64,000 bases of DNA, taken from the NCBI RefSeq assembly GCF_018403185.1, contig NZ_BOSE01000001.1, forward strand, positions 310,001 through 374,000. Direction: 5' to 3'. The position numbers were made by a program, and so were the translations under genes. This document shows positions 61,058 through 64,000 of this stretch, piece by piece. This stretch comes from Paenibacillus montaniterrae (GTDB lineage: Bacteria > Bacillota > Bacilli > Paenibacillales > Paenibacillaceae). Within the stretch, counting starts at the first letter, position 1. Each line of letters opens with the position of its first letter. The notes under the pieces were generated by a model, which did not search any database, was not told the DNA's origin, and saw only the letters and a program-made list of their open reading frames with translations.

Positions 61058-62645
61058 AACGCTGTTTGCCATTCGTACTTCAACCTTGGCTAATCTGTTT
61101 ATATATTACATACAGAAGCTGCCACTCGTAGGTAAACATGTATCGGATCGGGTTTACTCGAATTTAGATATGAAGAAGATTGTTGCGGTAATCGCATTTA
61201 TTGTAAGTGTGCTGTGGAGCTTTTTACTTAGATTTGCCTATGTAGGATTAATCCTCTTCCTGCCTGTCATTATATTAGGCAAGACACTCTCGGCGGCAGA
61301 TCAGCTTCAACATTTTATTCATATTTTTTTCTTGCTTAGCTTTATTATCGCGGGTGTTGGCAATGCCACCATATTGGAGCCGAAGCGTGAGAAATATGTA
61401 GCAATAAAGCTGATGAGATTATCCTCCAAAACATATATGCTGGCTACATTAGGGTACCGTTATATTACGTTTTTCATTTTCTTATTGCCAGCAATGATCG
61501 TATTCACGTCAATGTTAGAGGTTTCTATTATAGAGGCCTTCATTCTGACCTTGGCTCTAACGCTTTGGCGGATTGTAACAGAGTATCTCCATCTAAAGCT
61601 TTTTGTTAGGACGGGTGCAATTTTAATCAAAAAAACGGTGATCGTATGGATGACCATCGGAATTGGCTTTGCAGCAGCTTATTTACCGCTCCTGCTTGAT
61701 TGGCAGCCTTTTACCGCTTCTTTCATTCTAAGCGTGCCTGCCTACATCCTTTTTATCGCAGTCGGTATTTTCGCTGCTGTTAAGCTTGTACGCTATTCTG
61801 ATTACAGAGCGATAGTTGATGCAGCAACCAAGAAGGATGATCCTTTATTAGATATTGGCCGCATGATGTCTGAAGCGCAAAAAACAAGCGTTGAGTCAAA
61901 GGCAAGTGATTATGAAATAAATGAAAAGCAGCAAATGTTCAGCTCCAGGCAAGGCTACAATTATTTGAACAGTCTTTTCTTCTCGCGGCATAGCAGCTTA
62001 ATACGAAAACCAATATTTACAAGAATTGCGATCATTGGTGCACTCACTGCAGTAGGGTTAGCTATAGCTTTGATCGTTCCTGAGCAGAGAAATTTAATGA
62101 CAACCGCGCTCGGCACGATTTATCCGATTTTATTTGCAGTCATGTACTTCTTGTCCGTAGGAGAAAAAATAAGTAGAGCTATGTTTTATAATTGTGATTT
62201 GAGTCTGCTGCGGTACAGTTTTTATCGCGCTTCGGCCTTCGAGCATTTTCGCAACCGATTAATTAAAATAATCGGGCTCAATCTAATCATCGCAATTGCA
62301 TTAGCCGCAGGATTAACGGCTATACTGCTCGTTGCTGGACACAGTTGGTGGACTATAGAACTGCTAATGCTATGGGGATCGATTCTCTTGCTGTCAGTCT
62401 TTTTTTCCGTTCATCATTTATTTATGTATTATATTTTCCAGCCTTATTCGACGGAATTTAATATGAAAAACCCGATGTATCATGTGATAAACATGATCAT
62501 TTCGGCGATTAGCGGAGTATGTCTTATTGTAAGAGCGCCTGCAGATATTTTTACTTCTATCGTACTTGTTGCTGTACCGATTTATTTATTGCTTGCTCTT
62601 GCTCTCGTTAGAAAGCATGGTACACGTACCTTCCGTATCAAATAA
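61041..62645 (+). CDS. ABC transporter permease (YthQ-like)
   Basis: The protein has 534 residues with about ten hydrophobic helices and a charged loop at residues about 255-305. It is partner of the ATPase encoded just upstream. Size and layout resemble YthQ of B. subtilis, of unknown substrate. The start ATG at 61041 is 8 bases after AAGGA. An ATG at 61032 is too close to that site. Confidence 0.75.
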   Translation: MLTTLKTLFAIRTSTLANLFIYYIQKLPLVGKHVSDRVYSNLDMKKIVAVIAFIVSVLWSFLLRFAYVGLILFLPVIILGKTLSAADQLQHFIHIFFLLSFIIAGVGNATILEPKREKYVAIKLMRLSSKTYMLATLGYRYITFFIFLLPAMIVFTSMLEVSIIEAFILTLALTLWRIVTEYLHLKLFVRTGAILIKKTVIVWMTIGIGFAAAYLPLLLDWQPFTASFILSVPAYILFIAVGIFAAVKLVRYSDYRAIVDAATKKDDPLLDIGRMMSEAQKTSVESKASDYEINEKQQMFSSRQGYNYLNSLFFSRHSSLIRKPIFTRIAIIGALTAVGLAIALIVPEQRNLMTTALGTIYPILFAVMYFLSVGEKISRAMFYNCDLSLLRYSFYRASAFEHFRNRLIKIIGLNLIIAIALAAGLTAILLVAGHSWWTIELLMLWGSILLLSVFFSVHHLFMYYIFQPYSTEFNMKNPMYHVINMIISAISGVCLIVRAPADIFTSIVLVAVPIYLLLALALVRKHGTRTFRIK

Positions 62646-62687
62646 CTCCCTGAAATGAACAAGCTATCGTTCTAGTGATGGAATTTC

Positions 62688-62756
62688 CCCCTTTGGCAGA
62701 GGGGTTGGCCTTATGCTGCATGAGTAGTTAGCCCCTCTGCCAAAGGGGCATTTTTT
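62688..62756. terminator. Bidirectional terminator, 17-bp perfect stem
   Basis: CCCCTTTGGCAGAGGGG at 62688-62704 is exactly inverted at 62732-62748. Six T follow at 62751-62756. It separates convergent genes. Confidence 0.85.
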
Positions 62757-62761
62757 ATCCC

Positions 62762-63799
62762 TTATTTGCCAATGCTGTCAACGACAAACCTGGCGTCCTC
62801 TCCAACGCCATAAATGAGTGCCGAGCCTCGTTTATATTGCCAGCTTAGCCCAACGAAGAATAGCCCCTGAGCGTTCGTTATCCCCCTTTGGTGAATAGGC
62901 TGACCATTGCGGTCGAGTACTCCATTGATGGTGATCCAACTATAATGATTGCGATATCCGGTCGCCCATATAATAGACTGTACTTCTGCTTCAGTCCCAT
63001 TCTCAAACTGGGCAGTCCTTTGATTGACGGATTTAAGCCTTCCCCTGATTGACGCTTTTTTCCTTACTTTTTGAATGTCTCCCCCAATAATTGGATCACG
63101 TTGTTTGATCCATTGCCCTAGCTTAGATGTAATTTTTACATCCAATACACCAAACCGATCGAGCCACCAAAACAAATCATTTCCTAAAATGGTTTGAGGT
63201 AGAGCCTTAATTTTTTTGCCGCTAGACAGTATTACGTGGTGTGTTTCGATCAATTCGGAAGCAATTTGAACCCCGGTATTGCCGGCTCCAACTACTAATA
63301 CTTTTCCGGACGGAATTTGTGACGGTCTTCGATAATCCACTGCATGTATTTGAAATACGTCATTGCTGATCGCATCGGTAATTGGCGGCGTATAAGGGTT
63401 ATGAAATCCTCCAGTGGCGACTATTACTTGATTGGCTCGGTACGTTTCGCCTATTTGCGTTTGAATAATAAAGCCTTTATCTTCTTTATCTTTAGATAAC
63501 TGCTTTACTTTCAGGTTGTGCAAGATTGGAAGTGCAAAATGTACGGCATAATTATGAAGATATTGGGCAATTTCATTTTTTGTTGGGTATTCCTGCAGAT
63601 TCCCGGTTAAATCAAGTCCAGGCAGTGAACTGTATGACTTGGGTGTAAACAACACTAGTGAATCGTAGCGGTGGTACCATGAATCCCCTGTTTTTTGCCT
63701 TTCATCCAGAATCAAAAAATTTTTCTTCTTTTGCTTTAGATAGTAACCAGCGGCCAATCCTGCTTGGCCGCCCCCTATCACAATTACATCGTATATCAT
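62762..63799 (-). CDS. Flavin-dependent monooxygenase/oxidoreductase (ArsO/CzcO-like)
   Basis: The protein has 345 residues. The FAD site GGGQAGLAAGYYL is at residue 9, and the NADP site VVGAGNTGVQIASEL near residue 165. ATGYRNHY near residue 270 is the usual C-terminal motif of flavin monooxygenase-like proteins. It is 25 bases downstream of an ArsR regulator, which suggests a metal(loid) or reactive-compound response. ArsO-type proteins occur in arsenic clusters, but no other ars gene is in view. Confidence 0.82.
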   Translation of the reverse strand: MIYDVIVIGGGQAGLAAGYYLKQKKKNFLILDERQKTGDSWYHRYDSLVLFTPKSYSSLPGLDLTGNLQEYPTKNEIAQYLHNYAVHFALPILHNLKVKQLSKDKEDKGFIIQTQIGETYRANQVIVATGGFHNPYTPPITDAISNDVFQIHAVDYRRPSQIPSGKVLVVGAGNTGVQIASELIETHHVILSSGKKIKALPQTILGNDLFWWLDRFGVLDVKITSKLGQWIKQRDPIIGGDIQKVRKKASIRGRLKSVNQRTAQFENGTEAEVQSIIWATGYRNHYSWITINGVLDRNGQPIHQRGITNAQGLFFVGLSWQYKRGSALIYGVGEDARFVVDSIGK

Positions 63800-63824
63800 A
63801 AGCTCACCTTCACTTTAACATGAT

Positions 63825-64000
63825 TTACTTATGCCTTACTTTTTGCTCCTTCCCACGCTCCAAAGCAAGCAAAATGAGCTGCTTCACATGAGTGTCGTCA
63901 ATTGAATAAAAAACCAGTTTCCCTTCCTTGCGACTCCTTGCAAGTCCCATATTACGGAGGAGACGAAGATGGTGCGATACCGTTGCAATCGTCGATCCAA
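63825..64000 (-). CDS. ArsR family regulator (N-terminal part beyond window)
   Basis: The frame from the window end reads STIATVSHHLRLLRNMGLA, then RSRKEGKLVFYSIDDTHVKQ, and ends ERGKEQKVRHK. The first part is the recognition helix and the rest the wing of an ArsR/SmtB winged helix. The N terminus lies past 64000. It leads the oxidoreductase gene. Confidence 0.85.
   Translation of the reverse strand, partial: GSTIATVSHHLRLLRNMGLARSRKEGKLVFYSIDDTHVKQLILLALERGKEQKVRHK

Overview
The window looks like a chromosomal piece of a Paenibacillus-type Firmicute. The support is indirect: strong GGAGG-type ribosome binding sites, frequent TTG and GTG starts, Gram-positive regulatory RNAs (a T-box and a ZTP riboswitch), Zur boxes of the Bacillus type, and several protein families typical of Paenibacillaceae (a DUF3900-like protein, a CD3324-like protein, a stalk-domain protein). 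By eye, the left 30 kb is richer in G+C and has tightly packed genes. The right half is more AT-rich and patchy, with gene remnants and mobile-element genes, and reads as accessory DNA.

Positions 1-7483 form a cobalamin uptake and assembly cluster on the plus strand: btuF (5' end outside the window), btuC, btuD, cobT, cobU, cbiB and cobS, nearly all overlapping, then a terminator-like hairpin and cobD. It would import corrinoids and attach the lower ligand. Positions 7593-22326 hold ordinary cell-envelope and transport genes: a stalk-domain secreted protein, a CNNM/CorC protein, uppP, a TetR/MMPL pair, a TIMP-like anchored protein, an unassigned permease, dedA, a 14-TM exporter, and an isolated hisA of the eukaryotic (HIS6) type.

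Positions 22400-26910 centre on metal supply: two Zur boxes in front of a zagA/yciC-type GTPase, a ZIP transporter, a small membrane protein and a PQQ-type sugar dehydrogenase lipoprotein. Two direct copies of a dif-like site flank the last three genes. Positions 26930-38824 contain a regulator with two MerR domains divergent from a UvrA paralog, a decayed Vat-type acetyltransferase, two AraC regulators, a short-chain dehydrogenase, two MFS transporters and a membrane-anchored alpha/beta hydrolase. The second MFS gene faces the remnant of a WYL-type regulator whose probable operator is intact.

Positions 39300-44940 carry a Tn554-type transposon (TnpA, TnpB and TnpC homologues on the minus strand, with a GNAT passenger candidate) bracketed by imperfect direct repeats. 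To its right are folD behind a ZTP riboswitch and glnS behind a T-box. A heterodimeric ABC exporter follows, divergent from a MerR/GyrI-type regulator across a textbook MerR promoter with a 19-bp spacer. A TetR/MFS pair with a shared operator comes next.

Positions 55100-64000 hold a lipoprotein remnant, a nucleotidyltransferase, a CD3324-like protein, a divergent protein kinase, an S41 peptidase without a normal start codon, a Nudix/lipoprotein pair, a two-gene ABC transporter, and an ArsR/flavin monooxygenase pair cut by the window end. I saw no rRNA, tRNA or CRISPR array.
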